From Comamonadaceae bacterium (GTDB taxonomy: Bacteria > Pseudomonadota > Gammaproteobacteria > Burkholderiales > Burkholderiaceae_C): a stretch of 64,000 bases of DNA. The position numbers were made by a program, and so were the translations under genes. The stretch covers positions 29,967-93,966 of the forward strand of contig QZKF01000037.1 in assembly GCA_003599455.1 (NCBI GenBank). Direction: 5' to 3'. Position 1 is the stretch's first letter. Each line of letters opens with the position of its first letter. Under the pieces are notes generated by a model. It worked only from the letters and a program-made list of their open reading frames with translations, made no database searches and was not told where the DNA came from. Shown piece after piece: positions 11,310-21,245 of this stretch.

Positions 11310-12342
11310 GCGCAGCCGCCAGCGCCGCGTCGATCGCCGCCAGCAGGCTCGCCGCGCTGGCGCGGCCGGTGCCGGCGAGGTCGAAGGCTGTGCCATGGTC
11401 CGGGCTGGTGCGCACGAAGGGCAGGCCCAGCGTGGTGTTCACGCCATGCTCCAGCCCCAGCAGCTTGACCGGGATCAGGCCCTGGTCGTGGTACATCGCC
11501 ACCACCACATCGAAGGCACCCTGGCGCGCGCGCATGAACACCGTGTCGGGCGCATGCGGCCCGCTGGCCTGCACGCCTTCGCGCTGCGCCTGCTGGATGG
11601 CGGGCGCGATGGTCTCGATCTCCTCCCGGCCGAACAGGCCACCTTCCCCGGCGTGCGGGTTCAGCCCCGCCACGGCAATGCGCGGTTCGGCGACACCGGT
11701 GCGACGGAAATGCGCGTGCGTGATGCGGATCGTCTGCAGCACCTGCTCGTGCGTCACGGCCCGCAGCGCCTGCCGCAGCGACACGTGAATGCTGACCAGC
11801 ACCGTGCTCAGGCCCGGACAGCTGAGCATCATGCGCACCGGCAGCGCCGACACCGGCACTCCGGCATGCGCCGCCGCGAGCGACTGCAGCAATTCGGTGT
11901 GTCCGGGGTGGTCCACGCCCGCCGCGGACAAGGCCTCCTTGTGGATCGGTGCCGTCACCACGGCGCGGGCCTGGCCCGACAGTGCGGCCTGCGCGGCCCA
12001 GCGGATACAGTCCGCCGCGACACGGCCCGCCTCGGCGCTGACCTGCCCGAAGGCGACCGGGCGCGGCAGCGCGCAGGCCTGCACCACCGCCATGCAGCCC
12101 GGCGGCACGGCAGGCGCGTCGGACAGCCCGCGGATTTCAGCCAGCATCAGGGCCGCCGCGGCCGAACCGGCCTCGGGCGCCGTGAGGCGCAGCGCCCGCT
12201 GCAGCGTGGCCACATCGCCGGCCACCACGACCTGGCGCAGCAGCCCGGGCCGCTCGCGAAAGGCGCGGGCGATGATTTCCGGGCCGATACCGGCCGGGTC
12301 GCCCATGCTCAGGACGAGGGGAAGCGCAGGCGGTGACGGCAT
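11299..12342 (-). CDS. pdxA: 4-hydroxythreonine-4-phosphate dehydrogenase PdxA
   Basis: PdxA catalyses the NAD-dependent oxidation of 4-phosphohydroxy-L-threonine in pyridoxal phosphate synthesis. The 347-residue product, starting at [18 protein letters not shown], matches family length; the longer upstream frame is rejected because the conserved [10 protein letters not shown] segment should lie close to the N-terminus. Metal-ligand histidines are recognisable in [17 protein letters not shown] and [11 protein letters not shown]. It follows a NIF3-family gene with an 8-bp gap, so the two are probably co-transcribed. The 3' end overlaps mscL. Confidence 0.96.
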   Translation of the reverse strand: MPSPPALPLVLSMGDPAGIGPEIIARAFRERPGLLRQVVVAGDVATLQRALRLTAPEAGSAAAALMLAEIRGLSDAPAVPPGCMAVVQACALPRPVAFGQVSAEAGRVAADCIRWAAQAALSGQARAVVTAPIHKEALSAAGVDHPGHTELLQSLAAAHAGVPVSALPVRMMLSCPGLSTVLVSIHVSLRQALRAVTHEQVLQTIRITHAHFRRTGVAEPRIAVAGLNPHAGEGGLFGREEIETIAPAIQQAQREGVQASGPHAPDTVFMRARQGAFDVVVAMYHDQGLIPVKLLGLEHGVNTTLGLPFVRTSPDHGTAFDLAGTGRASAASLLAAIDAALAAAPTS

Positions 12343-12350
12343 CGTGTGGC

Positions 12351-13136
12351 TCAGGCAGGGTTGGGAATGTCGATGAACACGTGCTCGAGCCCCAGCTGCG
12401 CGGCCACATGGGCGCCCACGGCTGGCGCGCCGTAGCGTTCGGAGGCGTGGTGCCCGCAAGCGATGTAGGCCACGCCGCATTCGCGCGCGTAGTGCGCCTG
12501 CGGCTCGGAGATTTCACCCGTGATGAACACGTCGGCACCGGCCGCGATGGCCGATTCGAAGTAGCCCTGCGCCCCACCGGTGCACAGGGCCACCTGCCGG
12601 ATCGGACGGTCAGGCTCGGCCACCAGCGTGACCGCGCGGCCCAGCCGCCGGGCGATGTGGTCAGCCAGCGCCGATGCCGAATCGCAGTTGCGTTCGCCCA
12701 TGAAGCCCAGCGCCTGCTCGCCGAAGCGGCCGCGCCCGTCGGGGTGGATCACCACGCCCAGGTGCCGCGCCAGCTGCGCGTTGTTGCCCAGTTCGGGGTG
12801 CGCGTCCAGCGGCAGGTGGTAGGCCAGCAGGTTGATGTCGTGCGCCAGCAGCAGCGCCAGGCGCTGCTTCATCCAGCCGGTCACGCGCCCGTCCTGTCCG
12901 CGCCAGAACAGGCCGTGGTGCACCAGGATGGCGTCGGCCCCCTCGGCGATGGCCGCCTCGATCAGCGCGCGGCTCGCGGTCACGCCGCTGACGAGCTTGC
13001 GGATGCCGTCCCGTCCCTCGACCTGCAGACCATTGGGGCCGTAGTCCTTGAACTGCGCGGGCTGCAGCAGCTGGTCCAGCGACTCGGCGAGCATCGCGCG
13101 GGAAACGGCTGGGCGGTCGATGAGCGGGTCGGGCAT
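12351..13136 (-). CDS. NIF3-family (Nif3-like dinuclear metal centre) hexameric protein
   Basis: NIF3/YbgI proteins form hexameric rings with a two-metal site. A GTP cyclohydrolase 1 type 2-like label is often attached, but the physiological reaction is uncertain. The 261-residue protein has the expected metal-binding residues: the VHHGLFW pair of histidines, the H and D of YHLPLDAHPE, and a C-terminal GHHASERYG histidine-glutamate motif. The ATG at 13136 is chosen because the conserved LDQLLQPAQFKDYGPNGLQ segment then begins near residue 20. It lies 8 bp upstream of pdxA and is divergent from the DegS-like protease gene. Confidence 0.92.
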   Translation of the reverse strand: MPDPLIDRPAVSRAMLAESLDQLLQPAQFKDYGPNGLQVEGRDGIRKLVSGVTASRALIEAAIAEGADAILVHHGLFWRGQDGRVTGWMKQRLALLLAHDINLLAYHLPLDAHPELGNNAQLARHLGVVIHPDGRGRFGEQALGFMGERNCDSASALADHIARRLGRAVTLVAEPDRPIRQVALCTGGAQGYFESAIAAGADVFITGEISEPQAHYARECGVAYIACGHHASERYGAPAVGAHVAAQLGLEHVFIDIPNPA

Positions 13137-13315
13137 GGGGCGATCGGGTGAGGTGAAAGGCTCGGACAGGCCCCTCCATTCTGACACCCGGCCCCGCCAG
13201 CCCGCGGGCGCCAGGCTTGCACTTGAAGCCGCCGCCGACCCGCCCATATGCGGGACAATATCGACCGTGAGACGGACCCGTCCATTGCCGTCTCCCCCAA
13301 CCCGCCCACATTCCC

Positions 13316-14464
13316 ATGAAACGTCTCTGGCTCCTGTTTGCCCAAACCGTCACCGTGCTGGTGGCCGCCCTGTTCGTGGTCGGCACCCTGCAACCCCAAT
13401 GGCTGGGTCGCCAGGCGGCGGTGGTGCCGGTGTTCGAGGCGCCCTCGGGTGCCGCACCGGCCGTGGTCGAGGGCACGGGCAGTTTCCGGGCCGCCGCGCG
13501 CACCGCATCGGCCGCCGTGGTGAGCATCAACACCAGCAAGGCGCAGCTGACCAACCCGCAGAGCGCGGACCCCTGGTTCCGCTTCTTCTTCGGCGACCAG
13601 GCGCCTTCGCAGCAGCAAAGCGGCCTCGGCTCGGGCGTGATCGTGAGCCCGGCGGGCTATGTGCTGACCAACAACCACGTGATCGAGGAAGCCGACGAGA
13701 TCGAGGTCATCCTCAACGATGGCCGCAAGAGCGCGGCGCAGGTCATCGGCACCGACCCCGAAACCGACCTGGCGATCCTGAAGATCAACCTGACCGACCT
13801 GCCCGTGATCACGCTGGGCAACTCGGACGCACTGGAAATCGGCGACCAGGTGCTGGCCATCGGCAACCCTTTCGGCGTCGGCCAGACCGTCACCAGCGGC
13901 ATCGTGAGCGCGCTCGGCCGCACCCAGCTGGGCATCAACACCTTCGAGAACTTCATCCAGACCGATGCCGCGATCAACCCGGGCAACTCCGGCGGCGCGC
14001 TGGTCGACGTGAAGGGCCAGCTGATGGGCATCAACACCGCCATCTACTCGCGCTCGGGCGGCTCCATGGGCATCGGCTTCGCCATCCCCACGTCCACCGC
14101 GCGCAGCGTGATGGAAGCGATCGTGAAAGACGGCCAGGTCACGCGCGGCTGGATCGGCGTCGAGCCGCAAGACCTGAGCCCCGAGCTGGCCGAGAGTTTC
14201 GGCATGCAGCCGGGCACCGGGGTCATCATCAGCGGCGTGCTGCAGAACGGCCCCGCCGCGCAGGCCGGCATTCGCCCGGGCGACGTGATCACTGCGGTGG
14301 CGGGCCGCCAGGTGACGAATGTGGCGCAGTTGCTGTCTGCCGTGGCGGCACTGCCACCGGGCACGCCGGCGGCACTCGATGTGGTGCGCCGCGACGGCAA
14401 GACGAAGATCGACGTCACACCCGGACGGCGCAACCTGCCGCGCCAGCAAGCCGCACCACGCTGA
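13316..14464 (+). CDS. DegS/HtrA-type trypsin-like serine protease with one PDZ domain
   Basis: This is a periplasmic, membrane-anchored S1C protease. Residues 5-25 form the anchor and 55-255 the protease domain, with the catalytic triad H121 (NNHVIEEAD), D151 (DPETDLAIL) and S225 (GNSGGALVD). One PDZ domain follows at about 270-370. One PDZ and one anchor point to a DegS/AlgW-like regulatory protease rather than DegP, which has two PDZ domains. DegS cleaves anti-sigma factors in other bacteria; no sigma or anti-sigma gene is adjacent here, so the substrate is unknown. It ends 9 bp from the tatC stop codon, convergently. Confidence 0.92.
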   Translation: MKRLWLLFAQTVTVLVAALFVVGTLQPQWLGRQAAVVPVFEAPSGAAPAVVEGTGSFRAAARTASAAVVSINTSKAQLTNPQSADPWFRFFFGDQAPSQQQSGLGSGVIVSPAGYVLTNNHVIEEADEIEVILNDGRKSAAQVIGTDPETDLAILKINLTDLPVITLGNSDALEIGDQVLAIGNPFGVGQTVTSGIVSALGRTQLGINTFENFIQTDAAINPGNSGGALVDVKGQLMGINTAIYSRSGGSMGIGFAIPTSTARSVMEAIVKDGQVTRGWIGVEPQDLSPELAESFGMQPGTGVIISGVLQNGPAAQAGIRPGDVITAVAGRQVTNVAQLLSAVAALPPGTPAALDVVRRDGKTKIDVTPGRRNLPRQQAAPR

Positions 14465-14473
14465 GGCCGGGCC

Positions 14474-15271
14474 TCAGGAAGCGGCTTCTTCTTCCTTCGC
14501 CTCTTCCTCGGTCTTCGCGGTGGACCGGATGAACCATTGCGAGCCCCAGATGCCGACTTCGTACAGCAGGCACATGGGCACAGCCAGCGCGAGCTGGGAA
14601 ATCACATCGGGTGGCGTGACCACCGCCGCGATGACGAAGGCCACCACGATGAAGTAGCCACGGAACTCCTTGAGCTTCTGCACCGTCACCATGTTCATCT
14701 TGACCAGCAGCACCACCACGATGGGCACCTGGAAGGCCAGGCCGAAGGCGAGGTAGAGCGACAGGATGGCCTCCACATAGGACGCGATGTCGGGTGTCGC
14801 CGCCACGCTGGCCGGCGTGAACTGCTGGATGAAGCCGAACATCTTGTCCAGCACGAAGAACTGCACGAAGGCGATGCCCACATAGGCCAGCAGGCTGCCG
14901 AGCACGATCAGCGGAATGGCAAAACGCTTCTCGTGGCTGTAGAGGCCTGGCGCCACGAAGGCCCACACCTGGTACATCCACCAGGGCAGCGACAGCAGCA
15001 GCGCGGCCATGGCCAGCACCTTGATGGGCACGAAGAAGGGCGAGAAGACACCCACCGCGATCAGCTTGGCATCGGGTGGCATGTGGGCCCGGATCGGCAC
15101 CGCGATCAGGTCGATCAGGCCACTGGGCCCGGGCCAGAAGGCCAGCAAGGCCATGCAGATGGCCAGGCCGATGATGCCGTACAGGAGCCGGTCCCGCAGC
15201 TCCATCAGGTGCTGGACGAACGGCTGCTCGGAACCGGCGAGCTCGTCGGTGGAATCTTTGGGGTCGGACAT
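14474..15271 (-). CDS. tatC: Sec-independent protein translocase TatC
   Basis: TatC is the polytopic subunit that recognises twin-arginine signal peptides. The 265-residue protein has six predicted membrane helices, the N-terminal FVQHLMELRDRLLY motif with the conserved E-L-R, and the conserved PxxLYSHEKRF loop region. The ATG at 15271 shares one base with the tatB stop (TGATG), implying translational coupling. The C-terminal tail is Glu/Lys-rich. Clients in this window with twin-arginine signals are MsrP and the Rieske protein. Confidence 0.98.
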   Translation of the reverse strand: MSDPKDSTDELAGSEQPFVQHLMELRDRLLYGIIGLAICMALLAFWPGPSGLIDLIAVPIRAHMPPDAKLIAVGVFSPFFVPIKVLAMAALLLSLPWWMYQVWAFVAPGLYSHEKRFAIPLIVLGSLLAYVGIAFVQFFVLDKMFGFIQQFTPASVAATPDIASYVEAILSLYLAFGLAFQVPIVVVLLVKMNMVTVQKLKEFRGYFIVVAFVIAAVVTPPDVISQLALAVPMCLLYEVGIWGSQWFIRSTAKTEEEAKEEEAAS

Positions 15272-15762
15272 CAACGGGGGGCGGAAGAGGAGCGGGGCCG
15301 GAAACGGGCCACGCGGGCCGCACCGGACTGGGTGCGGGTGCGCACGCCGGTGCGGGCCTTGAACCACTGGGGCATCGCCTTCTGCTTCAGGCGCCAGTTC
15401 TTCTTGGGGTGTTTGTAAACCGGGACGTCGAGCGAGCCCATCGGGGCGCTGGCGTCGTACGAGGTCGAGCTGCCGTCCAGCCCGGCGGTGGCGTCCGACC
15501 ACGATTTCTCGAAATCGCTGGCACCGCTCTGCACCGAGGACTCGACGTCGCGCGCCGCATCGGTCACCGTGTCCTTCATCTTCTTGAGCTCTTCGAGCTC
15601 CATGGAACGGCTGACCTCGGCCTTGACGTCCGACACGTAGCGCTGCGCCTTGCCCAGCAAGGCGCCAACGGTGCGGGCCACGCGGGGCAGTTTTTCGGGT
15701 CCGATGACGATCAACGCCACCGCCCCGATGAGGGCGAGCTTGGAAATGCCCAGATCAATCAT
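15271..15762 (-). CDS. tatB: Sec-independent protein translocase TatB
   Basis: TatB partners TatC in the twin-arginine receptor complex. The 163-residue protein has an N-terminal membrane helix ([21 protein letters not shown]), the Glu-Lys-Leu-Pro hinge (PEKLP), and an amphipathic helix. A long charged tail of about 90 residues ends in a basic Arg/Ser-rich segment. Overlap with tatC by one base indicates coupling. An 89-bp gap separates it from tatA; I see no clear promoter or terminator in that gap. Confidence 0.96.
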   Translation of the reverse strand: MIDLGISKLALIGAVALIVIGPEKLPRVARTVGALLGKAQRYVSDVKAEVSRSMELEELKKMKDTVTDAARDVESSVQSGASDFEKSWSDATAGLDGSSTSYDASAPMGSLDVPVYKHPKKNWRLKQKAMPQWFKARTGVRTRTQSGAARVARFRPRSSSAPR

Positions 15763-15851
15763 GTGTCGGCCATCCTGCGGGCAGTGTCGGGTGGGTGGTC
15801 AACCCGGGAGAAGCCGCCGCGGAGCGGGTGCGCGCCCCGGGCAGCAGGGCA

Positions 15852-16094
15852 TCAGCTCTTCTGCTTGGCTTCGACGTCGATGGCGTTCTTGTCGGCGCGG
15901 GTTTCCTGCGTCACTTGACCGGCCGGTGTGGCTGCCGTGTCGGCGGGGTTCTGCCCACCTTCCTTGATGCCGTCCTTGAAGCCCTTGACCGCGCCGCCGA
16001 GGTCCGAGCCGATGTTCTTGAGCTTCTTCGTGCCGAACACCATCACCACGATCAGCAGCACGATCAGCCAGTGCCAGATGGAAAAGGAACCCAT
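15852..16094 (-). CDS. tatA: Sec-independent protein translocase TatA
   Basis: TatA oligomerises to form the passage for folded twin-arginine substrates. The 80-residue protein has the expected short N-terminal membrane helix ([16 protein letters not shown]), the FGTKKLKN hinge, and the amphipathic helix [15 protein letters not shown]. The polar C-terminal tail is acidic and Thr/Ala-rich. It is the first gene of tatABC; a TAGAAT -10-like box lies in the 122-bp interval upstream. Confidence 0.97.
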   Translation of the reverse strand: MGSFSIWHWLIVLLIVVMVFGTKKLKNIGSDLGGAVKGFKDGIKEGGQNPADTAATPAGQVTQETRADKNAIDVEAKQKS

Positions 16095-16139
16095 GAGTTT
16101 CTCCAGATAGGGAATGAAGCGACAGCCGCTATGGGTGGG

Positions 16140-16145
16140 ATTCTA
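16140..16145 (-). promoter_or_regulatory. Candidate -10 box for tatABC
   Basis: TAGAAT (minus strand, in the context GGCTTAGAATCCC) lies about 45 bp before the tatA ATG in the hinT-tatA gap. A matching -35 element is not obvious, so this could also be fortuitous. Confidence 0.3.
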
Positions 16146-16216
16146 AGCCCGGGTAGGAGTTCAGCCCCCGGTCGCGCCGCAATACCAGCACCACCCGGCG
16201 GGGGGCGCGCCTGGCT

Positions 16217-16579
16217 TCAACCGCGCAGCCAGGGCCGGGGACCGCCCATCACATGCACATGCAGGTGGTGCACTTCCTGCCCGCCCTCGGCGCCGTTGTT
16301 GCACACGATGCGAAATCCGCCTTCGGGGTACGGATTGCAGCCTTGCTCCCGGGCCAGCCGGGGCGCCAGCGTCATGATGCGCCCCATCAGCCGTTCGTGT
16401 TCGGGGCCGAGCTGGGCCATGGACGGGATGTGGGCCTTGGGCACCATGAGGAAATGCACCGGCGCCCAGGGGTGGATGTCGTGAAAGACGAAGATGTCCT
16501 CGTCCTCGTAGACCTTCTTCGAGGGAATCTGGCCGGCAATGATCTTGCAGAAGATGCAGTTGGGGTCGTGAGCGCTCAT
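16217..16579 (-). CDS. hinT: Histidine triad (HIT) nucleotide-binding protein, HinT-like
   Basis: HinT is a purine nucleoside phosphoramidase of the HIT superfamily. The 120-residue protein contains the N-terminal zinc-type CIFCKIIAGQIPS motif, the DIHPWAPVHFLMVPKAHI strand, and the histidine triad HLHVHVMGG near residue 105. It lies between the DUF4870 gene (12-bp gap) and tatA on the same strand. The his-hinT-tat neighbourhood is familiar from betaproteobacteria. Physiological substrate unknown. Confidence 0.95.
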   Translation of the reverse strand: MSAHDPNCIFCKIIAGQIPSKKVYEDEDIFVFHDIHPWAPVHFLMVPKAHIPSMAQLGPEHERLMGRIMTLAPRLAREQGCNPYPEGGFRIVCNNGAEGGQEVHHLHVHVMGGPRPWLRG

Positions 16580-16591
16580 GGGAACAGGGTG

Positions 16592-16981
16592 TCAGTCGGG
16601 CATGGGCTGGCTGGCGTTCATGCGCACCATGCCCTTGACGATGCGGTAGAGGAACCAGATGGAGATGAGGCACCAGGCGATCCAGCCCGGCGCCACGAAG
16701 AGCAACCACAGCGGCAGGGTCACCAGGTAGAGCACCGCAGCCCAGATCACGGTGCGGATGCGCCACGAGAAGTGGCTGGCCTGCCAGGTGCCCTCGGCGT
16801 CGCCCTTCTTCACCAGGTCGATGACCAGCGCCACGATCAGCAGCACCGGACTGGCCTGGGCGCCGGGCAGCACCGCGGCCACAGCCACGATCAGGTGCAG
16901 GATGTAGCTGACCCAGCCCACGGTCTTGAGGGACTGGGCCTTTTCGCTGTCCACGGGATTGACGTCGATGATGTCGCTCAT
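16592..16981 (-). CDS. DUF4870-family small membrane protein
   Basis: This is a 129-residue integral membrane protein with about four hydrophobic segments (around VGWVSYILHLIVAVAAVLP, SPVLLIVALVIDLV, VIWAAVLYLVTLPLWLLF, and IAWCLISIWFLYRIV). The fold and layout match DUF4870 proteins, which have no established function. The N-terminal 18 residues are polar and acidic. It sits 12 bp after hisE and 12 bp before hinT, so it is probably part of the hisIE-hinT transcript. Co-transcription does not by itself show a role in histidine synthesis. Confidence 0.75.
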   Translation of the reverse strand: MSDIIDVNPVDSEKAQSLKTVGWVSYILHLIVAVAAVLPGAQASPVLLIVALVIDLVKKGDAEGTWQASHFSWRIRTVIWAAVLYLVTLPLWLLFVAPGWIAWCLISIWFLYRIVKGMVRMNASQPMPD

Positions 16982-16993
16982 GAAAGGCTCCTT

Positions 16994-17374
16994 TCAGCCA
17001 GCATCCGGGCCAGCGGCAGCTTCGCGCTCCCGCACCTTGCGCATCGCCTTTTCTTCCAGGCCACTGAGGCCCTCGCGGCGAACCAGCTCGGCCACCACGT
17101 CGGCCGGGCCCAGGTTGTAGTGGGCCAGCGCGATCATGCAGTGGAACCAGAGGTCCGCTGTTTCGTTCACCAGCTTCTGCGGGTCGCCGCCATGGTCCAG
17201 GTCCTTGGCCGCCATCACGGCCTCGGTGGCTTCCTCGCCGATCTTCTTCAAGAAGCTGTCGGGACCCTTGTGCAGCAGGCGCGCGACGTAGCTCTGCTCC
17301 GGGTCGCCGCCGTTGGCCGGCTTGCGGCTTTCGATCACGGCGGCCAGGCGCGCCAGGTCATCGGTGGTGGACAT
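16994..17374 (-). CDS. hisE: Phosphoribosyl-ATP diphosphatase
   Basis: HisE hydrolyses phosphoribosyl-ATP to phosphoribosyl-AMP, the second step of histidine synthesis. The 126-residue protein shows the MazG-like metal-binding pattern with [12 protein letters not shown] and the [14 protein letters not shown] helix, both rich in Glu/Asp ligands. It is a stand-alone HisE rather than a HisIE fusion. It starts 6 bp after the hisI stop codon, consistent with coupled expression of consecutive pathway steps. The C-terminus is a charged helix ([16 protein letters not shown]). Confidence 0.96.
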   Translation of the reverse strand: MSTTDDLARLAAVIESRKPANGGDPEQSYVARLLHKGPDSFLKKIGEEATEAVMAAKDLDHGGDPQKLVNETADLWFHCMIALAHYNLGPADVVAELVRREGLSGLEEKAMRKVREREAAAGPDAG

Positions 17375-17380
17375 GTTCGT

Positions 17381-17770
17381 TTACTTGTAGATCGACTCGG
17401 GGTCTTTGAGCACCGGCTCGACCGCATGCCAGCGCTCGCTCTCGAGCCGCTGGAAGAAACAGCTGTGGCGGCCGGTGTGGCAGGCAATGCCGGGTTCGTG
17501 GCCCAGCTGCGTGACCTTGAGCAGCACCACGTCGTTGTCGCAGTCCATGCGGATGTCGTGCACGGTCTGCACATGGCCCGATTCTTCGCCCTTGAACCAG
17601 AGCCGCTCGCGCGAGCGGCTGAAATACACGGCACGGCCCAGCTCGGCGGTCTTCTGCAGCGCCTCGCGGTTCATCCAGGCGAACATCAGCACGTCGCCCG
17701 TGGCGGCCTCCTGCGCGATCACAGGCACCAGGCCTTGCGCGTCCCACTTCACTTCGTCGAGCCAGTTCAT
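17381..17770 (-). CDS. hisI: Phosphoribosyl-AMP cyclohydrolase
   Basis: HisI opens the adenine ring of phosphoribosyl-AMP (third step). The 129-residue protein carries the magnesium aspartates in MDCDND (D76, D78, D80) and zinc cysteines C77, C97 and C104 in the ACHTGRHSC segment. The ATG at 17770 is the family start ([10 protein letters not shown]). It is separated from hisF by a 622-bp interval that carries an unrelated gene on the opposite strand, so hisI-hisE probably needs its own promoter in the 118-bp divergent gap, or read-through from hisF. Confidence 0.96.
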   Translation of the reverse strand: MNWLDEVKWDAQGLVPVIAQEAATGDVLMFAWMNREALQKTAELGRAVYFSRSRERLWFKGEESGHVQTVHDIRMDCDNDVVLLKVTQLGHEPGIACHTGRHSCFFQRLESERWHAVEPVLKDPESIYK

Positions 17771-17888
17771 GGCAGGAATCTACCATGGGCCCGCGCCCGG
17801 TTCACTTCCCTCGACGCAGGCCGTTAGCATGGTCCAGGTTCCGGACAGCAGGCCGCTGCCCGAGTCCGCTCACCGCCCAAGGAACCCC

Positions 17889-18383
17889 ATGAAAATCCGC
17901 ACCCTGCTTCTGGTCCTCTTCATCCTGTTCATCGCGGGCTTCGTGGCCCTGAACTTCGAACAGATCCTGCAACCCACCGCGCTCAACTTCGGTTTCACCG
18001 AGGTGCTGGCGCCGCTGGGTCTGGTGTTGCTGGGCATGCTGGCCCTGGTGCTGGTGGTGTTTCTGGCCGCGCTGGTGTACTACCAGACCCTGCACCTGAT
18101 GGAGGTGCGGCGTATCACCCGCGAGGCGACCGAGCAGCGCCACCTGGCCGACAAGGCCGAGGCCTCGCGCTTCACCGAGCTGCGCCAGTACCTGCAGACC
18201 GAGCAACTGGCCACGGTGGCCCGCGAACGGGAGCTGGCGGACAAGCTGCAGCTGAAGATGGACCAGATGCAGGCGGCGCTGACCCAGGTGATCGAGCAGA
18301 CCGGCAACGGCCTGAACGCGAGCGTCGGTGAACTGGAAGACCGGCTGGAGCGGCAGTTCCAGCCGCGCAACGACCGCCTCTGA
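17889..18383 (+). CDS. LapA-domain (DUF1049-like) inner-membrane protein with coiled coil
   Basis: This 164-residue protein has two closely spaced membrane helices at about 5-24 and 38-66, with the short FVALNFEQ / ALNFGFTE link that resembles the LapA (DUF1049) domain. A long charged, Gln/Glu-rich helix to the end (about 75-160) probably forms a coiled coil. LapA in E. coli works with LapB to regulate LpxC; whether this protein does the same is not shown by the sequence. It lies antiparallel inside the histidine cluster: divergent from hisI (118 bp) and convergent with hisF (9 bp between stops). The start has AAGGAACC upstream. Confidence 0.7.
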   Translation: MKIRTLLLVLFILFIAGFVALNFEQILQPTALNFGFTEVLAPLGLVLLGMLALVLVVFLAALVYYQTLHLMEVRRITREATEQRHLADKAEASRFTELRQYLQTEQLATVARERELADKLQLKMDQMQAALTQVIEQTGNGLNASVGELEDRLERQFQPRNDRL

Positions 18384-18392
18384 AGCGGTTTC

Positions 18393-18398
<6 letters not shown>
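18378..18398. terminator. Small bidirectional hairpin at the lapA-like/hisF convergence
   Basis: CTCTGA (18378-18383) pairs perfectly with TCAGAG (18393-18398) around a 9-nt loop. The arms contain both stop codons: TGA of the plus-strand gene and TGA of hisF. There is no T-tract on either side, so strong intrinsic termination is doubtful. Confidence 0.3.
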
Positions 18399-19172
<774 letters not shown>

Positions 19173-19180
19173 GGGCGGCG

Positions 19181-19921
19181 TTATCCGTTCAGTTCGTCGG
19201 CCAGCTGCTGCGCGGCTTCGAAGTCGAGGTCGCCGCTGTAGATCGATCGACCGCAGATCACGCCTTCGACGCCCTCGTCTTCCACCGCGCACAGGGCGCG
19301 GATGTCTTCCAGGTTGGACAGGCCGCCCGAGGCGATGACGGGGATCGACAGCGCTTGCGCCAGCTTGACGGTGGCCTCGATGTTGATGCCCGAGAGCATG
19401 CCGTCGCGGCCGATGTCGGTGTAGATGATGCCTTCGACGCCGTAGTCCTCGAACTTCTTGCCCAGGTCGACCACCTCGTGGCCGGTGAGCTTGCTCCAGC
19501 CGTCGGTGGCGACCTTGCCGTCCTTGGCGTCGAGGCCGACGATGATGTGGCCACCGAACGCAGTGCACGCGTCCTGCAGGAAACCGGGGTTCTTCACCGC
19601 GGCGGTGCCGATGATCACGTAGCGCAGGCCGGCGTCGAGGTAGCGCTCGATGGTGTCGAGGTCGCGGATGCCGCCGCCGAGCTGCACGTCCACCTCGGAG
19701 CCCACTTCCTTCAGGATGGCGCGGATCGCCTGCTCGTTCTTCGGTTTGCCGGCGAAGGCGCCGTTGAGGTCCACCAGGTGAACGCGGCGCGCGCCCTTGT
19801 TGACCCAGCTGCGGGCGATGGCCGCCGGGTCTTCCCCGAACACCGTGGATTGGTCCATGTCGCCCTGTTTGAGGCGAACGCACTGGCCGTCTTTCAGATC
19901 AATGGCAGGAATCAGCAGCAT
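19181..19921 (-). CDS. hisA: ProFAR isomerase
   Basis: HisA carries out the Amadori rearrangement of ProFAR to PRFAR. The 246-residue barrel starts [12 protein letters not shown], placing catalytic D8 correctly, with the second aspartate at D131 in IVGLDAKDG. The phosphate-binding loops GGGIRD and ASGGLSN are intact. A 27-bp gap separates it from hisH upstream and 8 bp from hisF downstream, so the three genes are expected to form one transcript. Confidence 0.98.
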   Translation of the reverse strand: MLLIPAIDLKDGQCVRLKQGDMDQSTVFGEDPAAIARSWVNKGARRVHLVDLNGAFAGKPKNEQAIRAILKEVGSEVDVQLGGGIRDLDTIERYLDAGLRYVIIGTAAVKNPGFLQDACTAFGGHIIVGLDAKDGKVATDGWSKLTGHEVVDLGKKFEDYGVEGIIYTDIGRDGMLSGINIEATVKLAQALSIPVIASGGLSNLEDIRALCAVEDEGVEGVICGRSIYSGDLDFEAAQQLADELNG

Positions 19922-19948
19922 GATGGTGTGAATGGAAGGCAGGTGGAC

Positions 19949-20611
19949 TCAGGGATTCCAGGACAGGAAGTTGCGGTAGAGCGCCAGCCCCTGATCGGCG
20001 CTCTTTTCCGGGTGAAACTGGGTGGCAAAAATATTATCGCGAGCGATCGCCGCCGCAAAGCGGCCACCATAGTCGGCCTCGCCCACGCAGTGCGTGGGGT
20101 TCGCTGGCCGAGCATAGAAGCTGTGCACGAAATAGAAATAGGCGCCTTCCCCGATGCCGGCCCACAAGGGGTGCGCCGGGCCGCGGCCCAGGTCGTGAAA
20201 CACCGGGTTCCAGCCCATCTGGGGCACCTTGAAGCGGCTGCCATCGGCCTGCAGCCGGCCTTCCAAGCGGAAACGCACCACCTCGCCGGGGATCAGGCCC
20301 AGGCCTTCGGTCGGGCCTTCCTCGCTGCGGTCGAGCAGCATTTGCATGCCCACGCAGACACCGAACAGGGGCTTGTTCGCGGCGGCGTGCAGCACGGCAT
20401 TCAACAGACCGGAGGCGGCGAGTTCGCGCATGCAGTCGCCCATGTGGCCCTGCCCGGGCAACACCACGCGCTCGGCATCGAACACCTCCTGCGCGTTCGA
20501 CGTGACGCGCACGTCCACATCTTCCACGCGAGCCACGTGTTGCACCGCCTGCGACACCGAGCGCAGGTTCCCGCTGCCGTAGTCCACCACGGCGACTGTC
20601 TTGCGTTTCAT
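19949..20611 (-). CDS. hisH: Imidazole glycerol phosphate synthase, glutamine amidotransferase subunit
   Basis: HisH hydrolyses glutamine and channels ammonia to HisF. The class-I amidotransferase triad is visible: nucleophile C86 in GVCVGMQML, a histidine in QFHPEKS near residue 202, and the following glutamate. The oxyanion-loop PGQGHMGD is also typical. The product is 220 residues with the start [15 protein letters not shown]. It lies 13 bp after hisB. No hisH/hisF fusion is present. Confidence 0.98.
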   Translation of the reverse strand: MKRKTVAVVDYGSGNLRSVSQAVQHVARVEDVDVRVTSNAQEVFDAERVVLPGQGHMGDCMRELAASGLLNAVLHAAANKPLFGVCVGMQMLLDRSEEGPTEGLGLIPGEVVRFRLEGRLQADGSRFKVPQMGWNPVFHDLGRGPAHPLWAGIGEGAYFYFVHSFYARPANPTHCVGEADYGGRFAAAIARDNIFATQFHPEKSADQGLALYRNFLSWNP

Positions 20612-20624
20612 GGCCGGGAAGGGG

Positions 20625-21245
20625 TTACAGCGAACCTTTGGTCGAGGGAATCACGTCGCCCATGCGCGGGTCGCGCTCCAGGGCCATGCGCAGGGCGCGG
20701 GCGAAGGCCTTGAACACCGTCTCGGCCTGGTGGTGGGCGTTCTCGCCGTGCAGGTTGTCGATGTGCAGGGTGACGCCGGCGTGGTTCACGAAGCCCTGGA
20801 AGAACTCGAAGGCGAGCTGGGTGTCGAAGCCGCCGACCATGCCGCTCTTGAACGGCACGCGCATGTGCAGGCCCGGACGGCCCGAGAAGTCGATGACGAC
20901 GCGCGACAGCGCCTCGTCCAGCGGCACGTAGGCGTGGCCGTAGCGGCGGATGCCCTTCTTGTCGCCCACGGCCTGCGCAAACGCCTGGCCGAGCGTGATG
21001 CCCACGTCTTCCACCGTGTGGTGGCCGTCGATGTGCAGGTCGCCCTTGGCCTGGATGTCGAGGTCGATCAACCCGTGGCGGGCGATCTGGTCGAGCATGT
21101 GGTCGAAGAAACCGATGCCGGTGGACAGGCTGGCCGCGCCCGTGCCGTCCAGGTTCACGCGCACGCCGATCTGCGTTTCCGTGGTGTTGCGCTGCACGTG
21201 TGCCACGCGGTCGGACACGGAGGGGGCGGAAGGCGTCTGGGTCAT
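20625..21245 (-). CDS. hisB: Imidazoleglycerol-phosphate dehydratase
   Basis: HisB removes water from imidazole glycerol phosphate. The 206-residue protein is the monofunctional dehydratase, without the histidinol-phosphatase domain of enteric HisB. Manganese-binding motifs [10 protein letters not shown] and [13 protein letters not shown] are both present, as expected for the two half-sites of the 24-mer. Its ATG overlaps the hisC stop codon by 4 bp (ATGA). Because the phosphatase domain is absent, a separate histidinol-phosphatase gene must exist outside this window. Confidence 0.97.
   Translation of the reverse strand: MTQTPSAPSVSDRVAHVQRNTTETQIGVRVNLDGTGAASLSTGIGFFDHMLDQIARHGLIDLDIQAKGDLHIDGHHTVEDVGITLGQAFAQAVGDKKGIRRYGHAYVPLDEALSRVVIDFSGRPGLHMRVPFKSGMVGGFDTQLAFEFFQGFVNHAGVTLHIDNLHGENAHHQAETVFKAFARALRMALERDPRMGDVIPSTKGSL

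Noticed and set aside
10739..11788. A 349-codon plus-strand frame across mscL and into pdxA
   Set aside because: It is out of frame with mscL, Arg/His/Pro-rich and runs antisense into pdxA; MscL itself is unmistakable.
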